A stretch of DNA of 64,000 bases, from contig CAKSHM010000001.1 of assembly GCA_934457415.1 (NCBI GenBank), forward strand, positions 248,001 through 312,000, in the 5' to 3' direction. Below, in pieces: positions 1 through 8,810 of the stretch. The stretch's first letter is position 1, and the number at the start of each line of letters is the position of its first letter. Made by a program: the position numbers and the translations under genes. The DNA is from an uncultured Eubacteriales bacterium (GTDB taxonomy: Bacteria; Bacillota; Clostridia; Oscillospirales; Acutalibacteraceae). The notes below the pieces were generated by a model, which did not search any database, was not told where the DNA came from, and worked only from the letters and a program-made list of their open reading frames with translations.

Positions 1-757
1 TAAGAAAATGCCTCATATCATGCCTTAAAATTCTTATTGTATTTTCAGAACGTCTGATGATTTCGATATCTTTTTCGGATTGTTTTCTCTTCATTTCAAT
101 AAGAGTGTTAAGCTGCTCTGCTTCTCTTTTTTCTTCATATTGTTTAAAATAAAGAAATATGAATATTATGTAGCTTATGCAAAGCATAAATCCTAAAAAT
201 TCGACTATTATTTCTCTGCCTGAATAAAGCAGCGAAGTATAAACTCCTGCAATGTAGTCAAAAAGATAATAAACAAGCGGTAAAATTCCGAAAATAAGAA
301 TTGACTTTGCGGGTTTTGAAATCAATTGCGCCGTGGCATCGGAAACATATTGAATTAAAAGAATAAATACGGCAACGGTAATAACTGTCCGTACGCAGTA
401 ATAAACCCATAGTTTAGATGTAATATTAAGAGCGACTATTCCTACCCAGTTGCTTATCTGACAGCAAAGGTAGGCGGTAAGCACCGATAAAAGCGAAACA
501 GGGAATTTATATTTGAATTTAAAGGTCAGATAAAGCGTCAGCGGCAAATGGATAATAAAAGGATAAATCTTTTCCGTACCTTCTGTTCCGAACAGCATAT
601 AAGAAGAAATATAAACCAAGCCAACGGCAAAAGAAAACATCAGTAAATTAAGAATATTTTTCTTTGACATTTTTATTCCCAAAAACGCCGCTGAAATATA
701 AACTCCGAATAGAAGAGTTGTTGCGTTATGCAGTAACCCGAATACAGTTTCAAGCAT
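1..757 (-). CDS. Sensor histidine kinase, GHKL type (partial, runs off left edge)
   Basis: This is a membrane sensor kinase that would phosphorylate the regulator encoded just upstream of it. Reading the minus strand from the ATG at 757 gives about 250 residues with six or so hydrophobic segments (residues about 5-205). A charged linker follows (KQYEEKREAEQLN), then the H-box LRHDMRH immediately before the window edge. The H-box sequence and the multi-helix sensor are typical of AgrC/VirS-like kinases paired with LytTR regulators. The catalytic ATPase domain lies outside the window. An AAGGAA ribosome site precedes the start. It follows the regulator by 63 bases, so the two are probably one transcript. 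The signal it senses cannot be read from the sequence. Confidence 0.85.
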   Translation of the reverse strand, partial: MLETVFGLLHNATTLLFGVYISAAFLGIKMSKKNILNLLMFSFAVGLVYISSYMLFGTEGTEKIYPFIIHLPLTLYLTFKFKYKFPVSLLSVLTAYLCCQISNWVGIVALNITSKLWVYYCVRTVITVAVFILLIQYVSDATAQLISKPAKSILIFGILPLVYYLFDYIAGVYTSLLYSGREIIVEFLGFMLCISYIIFIFLYFKQYEEKREAEQLNTLIEMKRKQSEKDIEIIRRSENTIRILRHDMRHFL

Positions 758-820
758 ATTTTTTCATTCCTTTTTTGAGGCAAAGTATTATGCGAAATTT
801 TGTTTCACAGGCGTGACAGG

Positions 821-1552
821 TTAGTTTCCTGTCGCACTAAACATTAAAGCAAAATAGGCTTCTTTGAATTCCTTTGAATATCCTCTGGCTATCGGAACGG
901 ATTTGCCTGATTTAAAGGTGATTTCCGTAGTGTTGAAAAGATGAACATTCGGCATATAAACAAGGTAGCTCCTGTGACATTTGAAAAATCCTTTTTCAAG
1001 CGGAAGCGCCGCCTCAAAATAATATAGCGGTTCGTTGGTTTCATAGATTTTCCCGTCAGACAAATGAACGGCTACTTTTTTGTTCATAGCTTCGATAAAT
1101 TCAATATCATGATAATATATTTTCAGATATCCGAAATCCGTTCTGATAACTATGTTTTCGGCTTCTTTTATAAGCTCTTTGCAGCAATCGTCCAAAGTCT
1201 TTTTTATTTTTTCTTCTCTTACGGGTTTTAGCAAATATCCTTCTGCCTTAACATCGTATGATTCCAATGCAAATTCCGGCGAGGAGGTAAGAAAAATTAT
1301 TTTAACCGCCGAATCGGTCAGTCTAAGCTCGCGCGCGGTTTCCATTCCGCTTAAAAGCGGCATTATTATATCAAGAAAAATAATGTCAAGCTTATTCGAA
1401 AAATCAGCTTTTATAAGCTCGTCGCCGTTTGAAAAAGAAAAAATCTGTATCGGAATTCTTAATTCTTCGGACCATTTTTTAATCTGTTCGGTTGTTTGCT
1501 TTAAAATGTCTTCATTGTCGTCACAGACGGCGATTTTTATTTTTTTATCCAC
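821..1552 (-). CDS. LytTR-family response regulator
   Basis: This is a transcription factor with an N-terminal receiver domain (about residues 5-120, with the acidic pair in AVCDDNED and the phospho-acceptor Asp in IFLDIIMP). The C-terminal LytTR DNA-binding domain (about 140-240) includes the conserved segment FFKCHRSYLV. I chose the GTG at 1552 because the AGAGG ribosome site lies about 7 bases upstream; an earlier in-frame GTG at 1558 is too close to it. The next gene downstream is the GHKL kinase, so this is an AgrA/VirR-type two-component pair. It is divergent from the giant surface protein gene at 1775. A pair of 20-base-spaced direct repeats between the two genes suggests that the surface protein is its target. 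Confidence 0.92.
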   Translation of the reverse strand: MDKKIKIAVCDDNEDILKQTTEQIKKWSEELRIPIQIFSFSNGDELIKADFSNKLDIIFLDIIMPLLSGMETARELRLTDSAVKIIFLTSSPEFALESYDVKAEGYLLKPVREEKIKKTLDDCCKELIKEAENIVIRTDFGYLKIYYHDIEFIEAMNKKVAVHLSDGKIYETNEPLYYFEAALPLEKGFFKCHRSYLVYMPNVHLFNTTEITFKSGKSVPIARGYSKEFKEAYFALMFSATGN

Positions 1553-1620
1553 TTCCACACCTCTTTTGACTTTTTTCCAAACTATATTTTACTATAAATT
1601 CAGCAAACTTTCAATTAGAT

Positions 1621-1655
1621 AAATTTGCAATTCGCTCCTTAAATTTGTCATTTCA
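1621..1655 (+). promoter_or_regulatory. Direct repeats, candidate LytTR binding site
   Basis: AAATTTG occurs at 1621 and again at 1641, and each copy is followed by a similar ATT-containing segment. The period is 20 bases, about two helical turns. LytTR proteins usually bind two direct repeats on one face of the helix. The site lies between the regulator and the surface protein gene. No binding motif for this particular protein is known, so the assignment is inference. Confidence 0.35.
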
Positions 1656-1691
1656 CGAAAACCGCAAAATTTTAAAATATTTTTATGATAA

Positions 1692-1697
1692 TATAAT
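1692..1697 (+). promoter_or_regulatory. -10 element of the surface-protein promoter
   Basis: A perfect TATAAT lies 78 bases before the ATG at 1775. The position where a -35 box would sit (about 1669-1674) reads ATTTTA, which is poor. A good -10 without a -35 fits an activator-dependent promoter served by the direct repeats just upstream. Confidence 0.4.
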
Positions 1698-1774
1698 TAT
1701 AAATTGCAGTCGGTAAATAAGGTGCGGTAATTTTAAACCGACACTGAAATTTTTCGGCAGAACGGAGAGTAAGT

Positions 1775-4700
1775 ATGCGTAATTTCAAAAACCTTACAAG
1801 AAAAGAAAAAGCGGAATACATATCAATCTTGATTTTGTACCCGTTTTTTCTTATATTCAGCCGTCTCGGCAAAAGCTTTAAGTTTTTTGCGGACAGAAAG
1901 AGACAGCTTGTTGCAAGCGCTTTGTCGGTGGCAATAGTTCTTACAGCCATTCCTGCACTGTCTTTATCTGTCTTTGCAGGCACAACCGGCAGTACCAGCG
2001 TTAAGCTGTTCAATAAGTACGAAATGGTGAACGGCAATAGCACTACTTATTTAGTCGCGAATGACGACTATAGCTACATAATCGAAGGTGTGAAAACCAC
2101 CAGCGACAATAACTACTTAGCCAAATATGAGCCATCCTCCAACACCCTGACCATTCAGGATTTAGACTATGGTCTTAACGGTAACGAAGGTGGCGTGTAC
2201 GCAAACGGCGACTTAAACCTCAGACTTGTCGGCAGCAACACCATTGTCGGATGCGCAAAATTCGGCGTTAAGGCGGACGGCAACCTGAAAATTTACGGTG
2301 ACGGCGCGCTGTTTATCGGTTGCGAGAGAAGAAACGGCAGAGCTTCGGCAATTTGCGCCGGCGGCAATATTGAGCTTCGCGGCAACTACGGCGGCTCTCA
2401 GCCCACCATTGTGGCTGTCGGTAATGGTGATTATACCGTGAAAGCCGGCGGCAGCATCAATGTTTCTTATGTAAATCTGACGCTTTATTCCGCATGGGAT
2501 TACAGTCTTTTCAACAAGTTGCCCAGTATTTTGGGCGGCAAGATCACCGTCAGCACAGACAATATGGGCAAAGACCCCACCGATAATATTGACGACAGCA
2601 AACTGACTAAGGACTATAAATATTTGCGAATGATTCCGGACGGATACCGCGACGCTTATGACACTGCGTCCTTAAAAGAGGCGGCTGCGGACAAAAACTG
2701 CAAGGTAATAAACTTTCTTGCTCTTGACAGCTATGACCACGAGCCAAAATATGCCATTGGCATCTCCGATGTGATATCCTTCAATCACGATGTAAAGCTT
2801 GTTTCGCTTGGCAGCTGGATCAGAAGAGAGGACAGCTACAAGGGCGCATTTTTTAAGATCGGCGACGACGGTTCCAAACCGAATGTAACTTTTATGGGCC
2901 TTTCACTTTATGGCTATGGCGTGAAGAGTAATGATACGGTTGTAGGCAACGACTCCGCAATTATCGTGGAGAGCGGCAGTCTTACCTTAAAGGGTTCGAA
3001 CTCGCTTGAATATTTTAATGCAGGAAGCGCTAACGGTGCGGCTATAAATGTAAAATCCGGTGCCACACTGAATTTAAACGGCCGTTATATCTGGTTTTTC
3101 AGAAACGAAACCACCGGTCTTGGCGGCGCAATTTACAACGAGGGTACTTTAAACATAAAAAGTGCCAGGATCATATCCAATAAAGCAGCCGACGGCGGCG
3201 GTATTTACAGCTGCAATTTCGGCCAGATCTCCCTTGTCGGAAACACGGGCTATGTTGACGTAGCTTACAACACAACGACCGACGGCACGCGCAACAATTT
3301 AAAGCTCGCAAACTGGAATCGCATTAAAACGGACGACAAGGTCCTCACCAGAAGAAAAATTTATATCACGCCTTGTGCCGACCCCACCTTAACACAAAGT
3401 ATGCCGGTGATTTCAGCCAGCAGCAATTATTCTATGGGCAGCTTTGCTTCGGATATTCACGGTGTTGAGCCGGTGTTCAAGAGTTATGCGAAAGAAATCC
3501 ACATGGCGGTGACCCATCCGCACTGTGTTTGCGGCATGGAACATAAGGAGATCGGCGACCATAAGAACGAGGACATTCGCTGGTTTGAAGGATGGGATCA
3601 AACGGATTCTCTTCCCAAAGAGCCCGGCAACTATTATTTGAAAAACGACATTGTTCTAAAGGATTCGGATCATCATGCCTATCTTTACAACGGTGTGAAC
3701 ATCTGCATGAACGGCCACGATATTTATGCAACCTACAACGCCCGCGAGGTATTGTCTACCATAGGCAACTGGATAAAAAATGAAGGGGACGACAAGTATA
3801 AGCTCTATCCGTGGGATCAGGAAGGTGTTGTGACTAACTGCAGCTCAAGCAGCAGCGTCATCAGGCACAAGGGTGTAACGGTGGAAGATGTGGGCCGCGG
3901 CGTTCAGGTGGACGCTAGCGCAAATGTAAGCTTTTATAACATCTGGGTTACCGATAACAAAACCAAGGATCAAAGCTCTGGCGGCGGCGGTATCTATGTT
4001 TCGAACGCCAAGGTAAGCCTTTATAACTGCAGAATTACCAAGAACTCTGCTTATCATTACGGCGGCGGTATCTCCGGTGCTCAACAAGCTACAATTAACA
4101 TTTACAATTCCGAAATCAGCGAGAATACGGCCGATAGCTTTGGCGGCGGTATTGAGCTTGGAAACAACAGTAAACTGAGAATTGAAAACACCGAAATTGG
4201 TAGCAATAAATCAACCTATAACGGCGGCGGTATCAGTGTTGTGGCCAATAATTGCGATGTTTCCTTAAAGGATACCACGATGCTCGGCAACTATGCAAAA
4301 TACTACGGCGGCGGTATTTACTCCTCTTCACCGGTGAAGCTGTCCGGTGACACCTACGTTGCGGGCAACCATTCCGGACATCAGGACTCAAGCAAAAGTT
4401 ATACAGATAATATTTATATTAACACTTACGCTCCCGCGATTCAACTGACAGGACCGCTCACAGGCCTATATAAGAGCGGTATTACTTCTGTAAAGGTGCC
4501 GCGCGTGGTGGTCACCGGCAATTACTACACGATCACCGAAGACGATCTGAATAACTTCAGAAGCGATGTAGATAACTACGAACTGGTGCTCAAGGACAAT
4601 GAGATCACCATGAAAACCAAGCTGAAGAATCTCACGGCTTCGGATATTTCCGTAACCCTGCCTTCCGATCTTACTTACGACGGCTATGCAAAAACCGTTA

Positions 4701-7618
4701 CGGTTGCGGCGAATGCCGGCGTGGATTGCGGTTCCCTCTATGTGGAATATTACAATGATAAAGGCGAGCTTTTGGATAGCTCTCCGAGTGATGCCGGCGA
4801 CTACACCTTTAAGGTGAAGGCAAATGCGAACAGCGTCTATAACGAAGCGGAGCTTTCTTCTTTCAACTGGAAGTTCACTATTAAAAGACGGAGTCTTGCG
4901 GCTTACGATTTGACCTTCGGCAAGATCGACAACTGCATTTTTAATGTAAACGGTGCAACACCTGATCTTCCTCTCACTGTTAAATCCACCGGTGAAAAGC
5001 TTATAAAGGGTAAAGATTACACGCTCAGCTATGAAAACAACAAAAAAGAGGGCTATGCAACGGTCAAGTATCAGCTGATCGGCAACTATGCAGGCACCGG
5101 CAGCACTTCCTTCTATATTCGTTACGGCAGCGTAACCGATGCCATGTATTCCGCCTCTTTGGAGAGTAAGAATTACTACTACAATGACGATGTTACGCTG
5201 TATGCAGCCGAGGGCTATGAGATTGGCGCAGACGATCATACTTTCTCAAACAGCGTTACATTTACAGAGGAAATCGCTGCCTACCGCGGTTATTTCTATG
5301 TGAAAGCCGCAAACGGCGATGTCTATCGGGGCAGCTGTGGCATTGATAAGACGAAGCCGGATGTTACGATTTCCTTTAAGCAGAACATGTTCAAAACCTT
5401 CCTTAATAAGATCAGCTTTGGACTGTTCTATAAAAATGAGCAGGTGGATGTAACGATCTCTGCTACAGATTCTATCAGCGGTACAGACAAATATTACTAT
5501 CAGCTGGTAAAGACTCAGGACGAATACGATGAAAACGGCACCTGGACGCGCGGCAATAAGCTGTATCTGCGCGACAAAATGACCTTTATTGTCTATGCCA
5601 AGGTTGTGGATAAGGCAGGCAATGTCAGCATTATCAATTCCGACGGCGCAGTAATCTACGACGACAGCTATTTTAAAAAGAGGACCGCTTCCTTTGATAA
5701 AAATGTGGAAGTTGCGGCCGACACCGAGCTTACCGTTGCGCTCAAAGGCAATACGATTAAATCTGTGAAAAACGGCGAGAAATTGCTGACGCTCGACAGG
5801 GATTACACCGTATCGGACACCGGAATTACTTTCAAAAAGGATTACTTAAACAAATTTGAGGCCGGTAAAATTCAGACCTTCACCGTTGCGTTCAATCCGC
5901 AGGGTATTATAACCGACAAAGTTTCCATAGAAGATACCTGCAATATCAAGATTATTGACACCACGCACCGGCATATTGCAGTTCATCATAACAGGGTAGA
6001 GGCTACCTGCCTTAAAGACGGTAATATCGAATATTATACCTGCACGGGCTGCAATGAAAAATTCACTGATATTAACTGCAAGAATAAAGTGACTGATATT
6101 GCAATTCCGAAAATTGACCATAAAAATGCGGTAAAGACCGAGGCAAAACCCGAAACCTGCACCGAAATCGGAAATCTTGCATATTGGTATTGCCCCGATT
6201 GTAAATTGTATTTCGCTGATAACAATAATTCGCTTAATAAGAGCTCTTCAAAGAAAACAAACAGTGAATTTATTAAAAAAGCATTAGGTCATAAATTCAC
6301 TGCAAGGTCTAATGATGTTAAGTATCTTATCAAAGCGGCAACCTGTACTAAAGAGGCGGTATATTGCTTTAAGTGCGAAAGGTGCGACGCATGCGATAAG
6401 TCGCTTACTTATAAATACGGCAATCCGTTAGGTCATAAGTTTGAGAATTATGTTTACAATAATAACGCGACCTATTTTGCAGACGGAACCGAAACCGCAA
6501 AATGCGAAAACAGCGGCTGTAAAGAAACCGATACAAAAACTGCTTCGGGAACTAAGCTTATAGACTCTAATTCTCCTACAACCGAAATCAGCATTAAAGA
6601 TAATAAGTTTACCTCTCTTCTTAATAATATTACCTTCGGGTTGTTCTTTAAGAATACCGATACTGTTTCCGTAAAAGCGGAAGATAAGGAGAGCGGACTT
6701 AAATCTGTTAAATACTTTGTTTCCGACAAGGAAATAACTGATTTTGAAGATATTAAATGGTCTGAATACAAAGTCTCATTTGCGATTAACCCCGACGGTA
6801 AATATATCGTTTATGTCAAGGTCGAAGATAAGGTTGGAAACAGCAAGATAATCAGCTCGGACGGTCTTGTTATCGACAGCCTTGCACCACAGACAAATAT
6901 CACGAACGGTAAGACCTACTGCTCAGCGTTTGAAGTAACCGTTTCTGATGAAAATATTGATTTAATCGAGCTTAACAAAAAGCCTGTTACTCCTGTAAAC
7001 GGCAAAATAACCGTTTCGCCGAAATCAGGCAAGCAGACTCTTAAGGCTCAGGATAAATCGGGTAATGTTACAGAGCTCGAATTCACAGTCAATGACGGCC
7101 ACGTTTATGATGAAGGCAAGATCACAACAGAGCCCACAGCGGCAAAAGAGGGTGTTAAAACCTTTACATGCGTTCATTGTAAGGATAGCTATACAGAGCC
7201 TGTAGCTAAAACCAAGCCCGTAATTATAGAGGGTATGAACGGTAAGTTTGTCAGAAATAAATCTGAAATTCTTTCTTTCAGATCCGATGCAGCTCTTGCG
7301 GATTTCCTTAACGTTGCCGTTGACGGAAAAGTAATAGATTCAAAATATTATACAACCGCTGAGGGAAGCACAATTGTAAGACTTTCAGAGGAATATTTAA
7401 AAACACTTTCGGACGGAAGCCATACACTTGACATAATTTCCCTTTCGGGAACTGCTTCTACGACTTTTACAATAGAAGCCAAATCTTCGGAAAACAGTAC
7501 GCTTTCTCCTAAAACCGGATTTGTTAAGGATAACGCTTTATGGCTGTTTATTCTGATTGCGGTCTGGACAGCAGTCGGAGTAGTTGTATTTGTTCAAAGA
7601 AAAGAAATCTTCAAATAG
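1775..7618 (+). CDS. Giant beta-helix surface protein with Ig-like and Cys-pair repeats
   Basis: This is a 1947-residue exported protein. Residues 1-69 hold two hydrophobic stretches ending at a signal-peptidase-like LSVFAG. Parallel beta-helix segments follow, most clearly at 736-870, where GGGI turns recur about every 25-28 residues. Ig-like domains start near 949, and two related domains containing the sequence FGLF(Y/F)KN sit near 1190-1300 and 1596-1710. Between and after them are HxHCxCG, CTGC, CPDC, CERC and CVHC Cys-pair motifs common in clostridial surface proteins. The C-terminus has LSPKTG (1910-1915), a hydrophobic helix and a short basic tail, which resembles a sortase signal but is not a canonical LPXTG. 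A GGAGAG site precedes the start. Residues about 69-1400 are much richer in G+C than both ends, suggesting a transplanted passenger. The ligand is unknown; adhesion or glycan binding is likely. Confidence 0.85.
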   Translation: MRNFKNLTRKEKAEYISILILYPFFLIFSRLGKSFKFFADRKRQLVASALSVAIVLTAIPALSLSVFAGTTGSTSVKLFNKYEMVNGNSTTYLVANDDYSYIIEGVKTTSDNNYLAKYEPSSNTLTIQDLDYGLNGNEGGVYANGDLNLRLVGSNTIVGCAKFGVKADGNLKIYGDGALFIGCERRNGRASAICAGGNIELRGNYGGSQPTIVAVGNGDYTVKAGGSINVSYVNLTLYSAWDYSLFNKLPSILGGKITVSTDNMGKDPTDNIDDSKLTKDYKYLRMIPDGYRDAYDTASLKEAAADKNCKVINFLALDSYDHEPKYAIGISDVISFNHDVKLVSLGSWIRREDSYKGAFFKIGDDGSKPNVTFMGLSLYGYGVKSNDTVVGNDSAIIVESGSLTLKGSNSLEYFNAGSANGAAINVKSGATLNLNGRYIWFFRNETTGLGGAIYNEGTLNIKSARIISNKAADGGGIYSCNFGQISLVGNTGYVDVAYNTTTDGTRNNLKLANWNRIKTDDKVLTRRKIYITPCADPTLTQSMPVISASSNYSMGSFASDIHGVEPVFKSYAKEIHMAVTHPHCVCGMEHKEIGDHKNEDIRWFEGWDQTDSLPKEPGNYYLKNDIVLKDSDHHAYLYNGVNICMNGHDIYATYNAREVLSTIGNWIKNEGDDKYKLYPWDQEGVVTNCSSSSSVIRHKGVTVEDVGRGVQVDASANVSFYNIWVTDNKTKDQSSGGGGIYVSNAKVSLYNCRITKNSAYHYGGGISGAQQATINIYNSEISENTADSFGGGIELGNNSKLRIENTEIGSNKSTYNGGGISVVANNCDVSLKDTTMLGNYAKYYGGGIYSSSPVKLSGDTYVAGNHSGHQDSSKSYTDNIYINTYAPAIQLTGPLTGLYKSGITSVKVPRVVVTGNYYTITEDDLNNFRSDVDNYELVLKDNEITMKTKLKNLTASDISVTLPSDLTYDGYAKTVTVAANAGVDCGSLYVEYYNDKGELLDSSPSDAGDYTFKVKANANSVYNEAELSSFNWKFTIKRRSLAAYDLTFGKIDNCIFNVNGATPDLPLTVKSTGEKLIKGKDYTLSYENNKKEGYATVKYQLIGNYAGTGSTSFYIRYGSVTDAMYSASLESKNYYYNDDVTLYAAEGYEIGADDHTFSNSVTFTEEIAAYRGYFYVKAANGDVYRGSCGIDKTKPDVTISFKQNMFKTFLNKISFGLFYKNEQVDVTISATDSISGTDKYYYQLVKTQDEYDENGTWTRGNKLYLRDKMTFIVYAKVVDKAGNVSIINSDGAVIYDDSYFKKRTASFDKNVEVAADTELTVALKGNTIKSVKNGEKLLTLDRDYTVSDTGITFKKDYLNKFEAGKIQTFTVAFNPQGIITDKVSIEDTCNIKIIDTTHRHIAVHHNRVEATCLKDGNIEYYTCTGCNEKFTDINCKNKVTDIAIPKIDHKNAVKTEAKPETCTEIGNLAYWYCPDCKLYFADNNNSLNKSSSKKTNSEFIKKALGHKFTARSNDVKYLIKAATCTKEAVYCFKCERCDACDKSLTYKYGNPLGHKFENYVYNNNATYFADGTETAKCENSGCKETDTKTASGTKLIDSNSPTTEISIKDNKFTSLLNNITFGLFFKNTDTVSVKAEDKESGLKSVKYFVSDKEITDFEDIKWSEYKVSFAINPDGKYIVYVKVEDKVGNSKIISSDGLVIDSLAPQTNITNGKTYCSAFEVTVSDENIDLIELNKKPVTPVNGKITVSPKSGKQTLKAQDKSGNVTELEFTVNDGHVYDEGKITTEPTAAKEGVKTFTCVHCKDSYTEPVAKTKPVIIEGMNGKFVRNKSEILSFRSDAALADFLNVAVDGKVIDSKYYTTAEGSTIVRLSEEYLKTLSDGSHTLDIISLSGTASTTFTIEAKSSENSTLSPKTGFVKDNALWLFILIAVWTAVGVVVFVQRKEIFK

Positions 7619-7625
7619 TTTAAAT

Positions 7626-7660
7626 ATTTCGGCAGCCGAATCTGTTTCGGCTGCCGAAAT
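7626..7660. terminator. 15-bp stem hairpin after the surface protein gene
   Basis: The arms 7626-7640 and 7646-7660 are perfect inverted repeats around a 5-base loop. The stem lies directly after the stop codon at 7618. The following bases are A-rich rather than T-rich, so it is not a textbook Rho-independent terminator, but its position suggests transcript termination or 3' end protection. Confidence 0.55.
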
Positions 7661-7742
7661 AAAAAAATAAGAAATTTTAATAAATTACTTGATTATTTAA
7701 TCAACTTATGTTATAATAGCAAACGTTGTGAAAACAGCATAT

Positions 7743-7819
7743 GCGCTGATAGCTCAGCTGGATAGAGCATCTGCCTTCTAAGCAGAGGGTCGGGGGTTCG
7801 AGTCCCTTTCAGCGCGCCA
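7743..7819 (+). tRNA. tRNA-Arg (anticodon UCU)
   Basis: A complete cloverleaf can be drawn. The acceptor stem is GCGCTGA (7743-7749) with TCAGCGC (7809-7815), and the D-arm is GCTC/GAGC. The anticodon stem is TCTGC/GCAGA, enclosing the loop CTTCTAA with anticodon TCT. The T-arm contains TTCGAGT. The discriminator base is G and the CCA end (7817-7819) is encoded. It decodes AGA. It stands alone, followed directly by a terminator and then by an integrase-like remnant, the classic layout of a tRNA-integrated element. Confidence 0.95.
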
Positions 7820-7882
7820 GTTAAAGACCGCTGAATTCCTTTTGTTTAAAGGATTCGGCGGTCTTAATTTTATTTAACTGGC
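7816..7882 (+). terminator. Terminator of the tRNA, extended palindrome including the CCA end
   Basis: The core stem pairs about 7824-7843 with 7848-7866, with one G-U pair and one bulge, and is followed by AATTTTATTT. A second pair of arms, GCCAGTTAAA (7816-7825) and TTTAACTGGC (7873-7882), extends the palindrome outward so that it includes the encoded CCA of the tRNA. The core is a good Rho-independent terminator; the outer arms are unusual. Confidence 0.8.
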
Positions 7883-7884
7883 TA

Positions 7885-7911
7885 TTGACAATAATGAAAA
7901 AACTTTAAAAT
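7885..7911 (+). promoter_or_regulatory. Possible promoter of the integrase-like fragment
   Basis: TTGACA (7885-7890) is followed after 15 bases by TAAAAT (7906-7911). The -35 is perfect but the spacing is short, so this is only a weak candidate. Confidence 0.3.
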
Positions 7912-7959
7912 AGAATTAATAGTTGACTTTTAATTGACTTTTTAATTAGGAGTGTTTTT

Positions 7960-8337
7960 ATGTGAAGAACAAAAGGTACAGGCTGTATTACACAAATGTC
8001 AACCGGAAGATATAAATACCGAGGCCTTATAAGAGTGGGTGTAAACAAAAACGGAAATCCCAAAAACAAAATTTTTTACTGCAATACTAAAAGTGAGGTT
8101 GAAAATACAACGGCGCTTATTCAAAAGTACGGAATAGGGTATAACAGATGCGACGCACTGTGCGAAATCGGGAACTGTAAGGACTGTGAGTGCAAAAAAC
8201 TGTTTGCAAGTAATAGGCAGAAGGGTGTTGTAACGGTAGAGGACTTCATAAACAGGAACTTCCATAATAAGAAGAATTCTGTTTCGAAGGAGTTCCAGCG
8301 TTTAACAGAGGATGAGTTCTATAAAGAATATCTTTAA
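7960..8337 (+). pseudogene. Integrase-like N-terminal fragment with stop at codon 2
   Basis: The ATG at 7960 has an ideal AGGAG ribosome site 7 bases upstream but is followed at once by TGA. The same frame then stays open to 8337. If the TGA were CGA, the product would begin MRRTKGTGCITQMSTGRYK, which resembles the arm-binding N-terminus of tyrosine recombinases. The next methionine (7996) has no visible ribosome site; it would give 113 residues with a Cys-rich patch (about 55-67). There is no catalytic recombinase domain. The position beside tRNA-Arg supports a decayed integrase. It could instead be a short functional gene using the 7996 start. The recombinase likeness is from memory of the family and is not certain. 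Confidence 0.5.
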
Positions 8338-8451
8338 ATAAATTAAAAATATTTTCTTAATTTCCTTGACGTTTTTAAAAAAAGGAATTTAATTTGTATG
8401 TAATGATTTTTTATTACAAATTATTTTTTAAAACTAAGGAGAAATTAAATT

Positions 8452-8802
8452 ATGAAAAACATTTTAAATCCGGTAGATACTCTTAATACAGCAGGGAAGT
8501 ATTCACCCATAATGGAAACCGAAAACGGTAAACTCACACTGAATGAAAGAAAAGAGTGGTTAAAGCTAAAATACCCGAACTCTCAGCTTAAAACAAATAT
8601 TATCTATGTTCTAAGCAATCCTAAGATGATAGTCGCACGGTCAGAACTGTTTGTTAATGACAGACTTTTAAGCACCGGTACAGGGACATCAATGTATGAA
8701 AGTATTCCTTTAAACGAAGATGTGCTTAAAGCCAAGGAAAGGGCAGAGAACAGGGCTATGATGTTTTCGGGATTCTTTCTTAGGAGTGAGCATATAATGT
8801 AA
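8452..8802 (+). CDS. Small conserved-type protein of mobile elements, unknown function
   Basis: This is a 116-residue soluble protein with a clear AAGGAG ribosome site. A linker region (1-28) leads to a predicted mixed alpha/beta core (TNIIYVLSNPKMIVARSELF, split by a turn). A C-terminal helix has the pattern AKERAENRAMMFSGF. This layout (beta strands, LSTGTGTS, then a K/E-R-A-x-x-R-A helix) recalls small phage or plasmid proteins of the type ending in AETRAIGRALA. No function is established. It sits in the debris between the tRNA and the tail-fibre gene and ends just before a strong terminator, so it is a single-gene unit. Confidence 0.6.
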   Translation: MKNILNPVDTLNTAGKYSPIMETENGKLTLNERKEWLKLKYPNSQLKTNIIYVLSNPKMIVARSELFVNDRLLSTGTGTSMYESIPLNEDVLKAKERAENRAMMFSGFFLRSEHIM

Positions 8803-8810
8803 AATAGGCG

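Noticed and set aside
3981..4320. Recurring GGCGGCGGTATT motifs, CRISPR-like at first sight
   Set aside because: The spacing is irregular and in frame, and the motif encodes GGGI turns of a beta-helix.
4466..5239. 257-codon antisense open frame inside the surface protein gene
   Set aside because: It has no ribosome site, lies wholly within a gene with clear domain structure, and its composition mirrors the sense codons.
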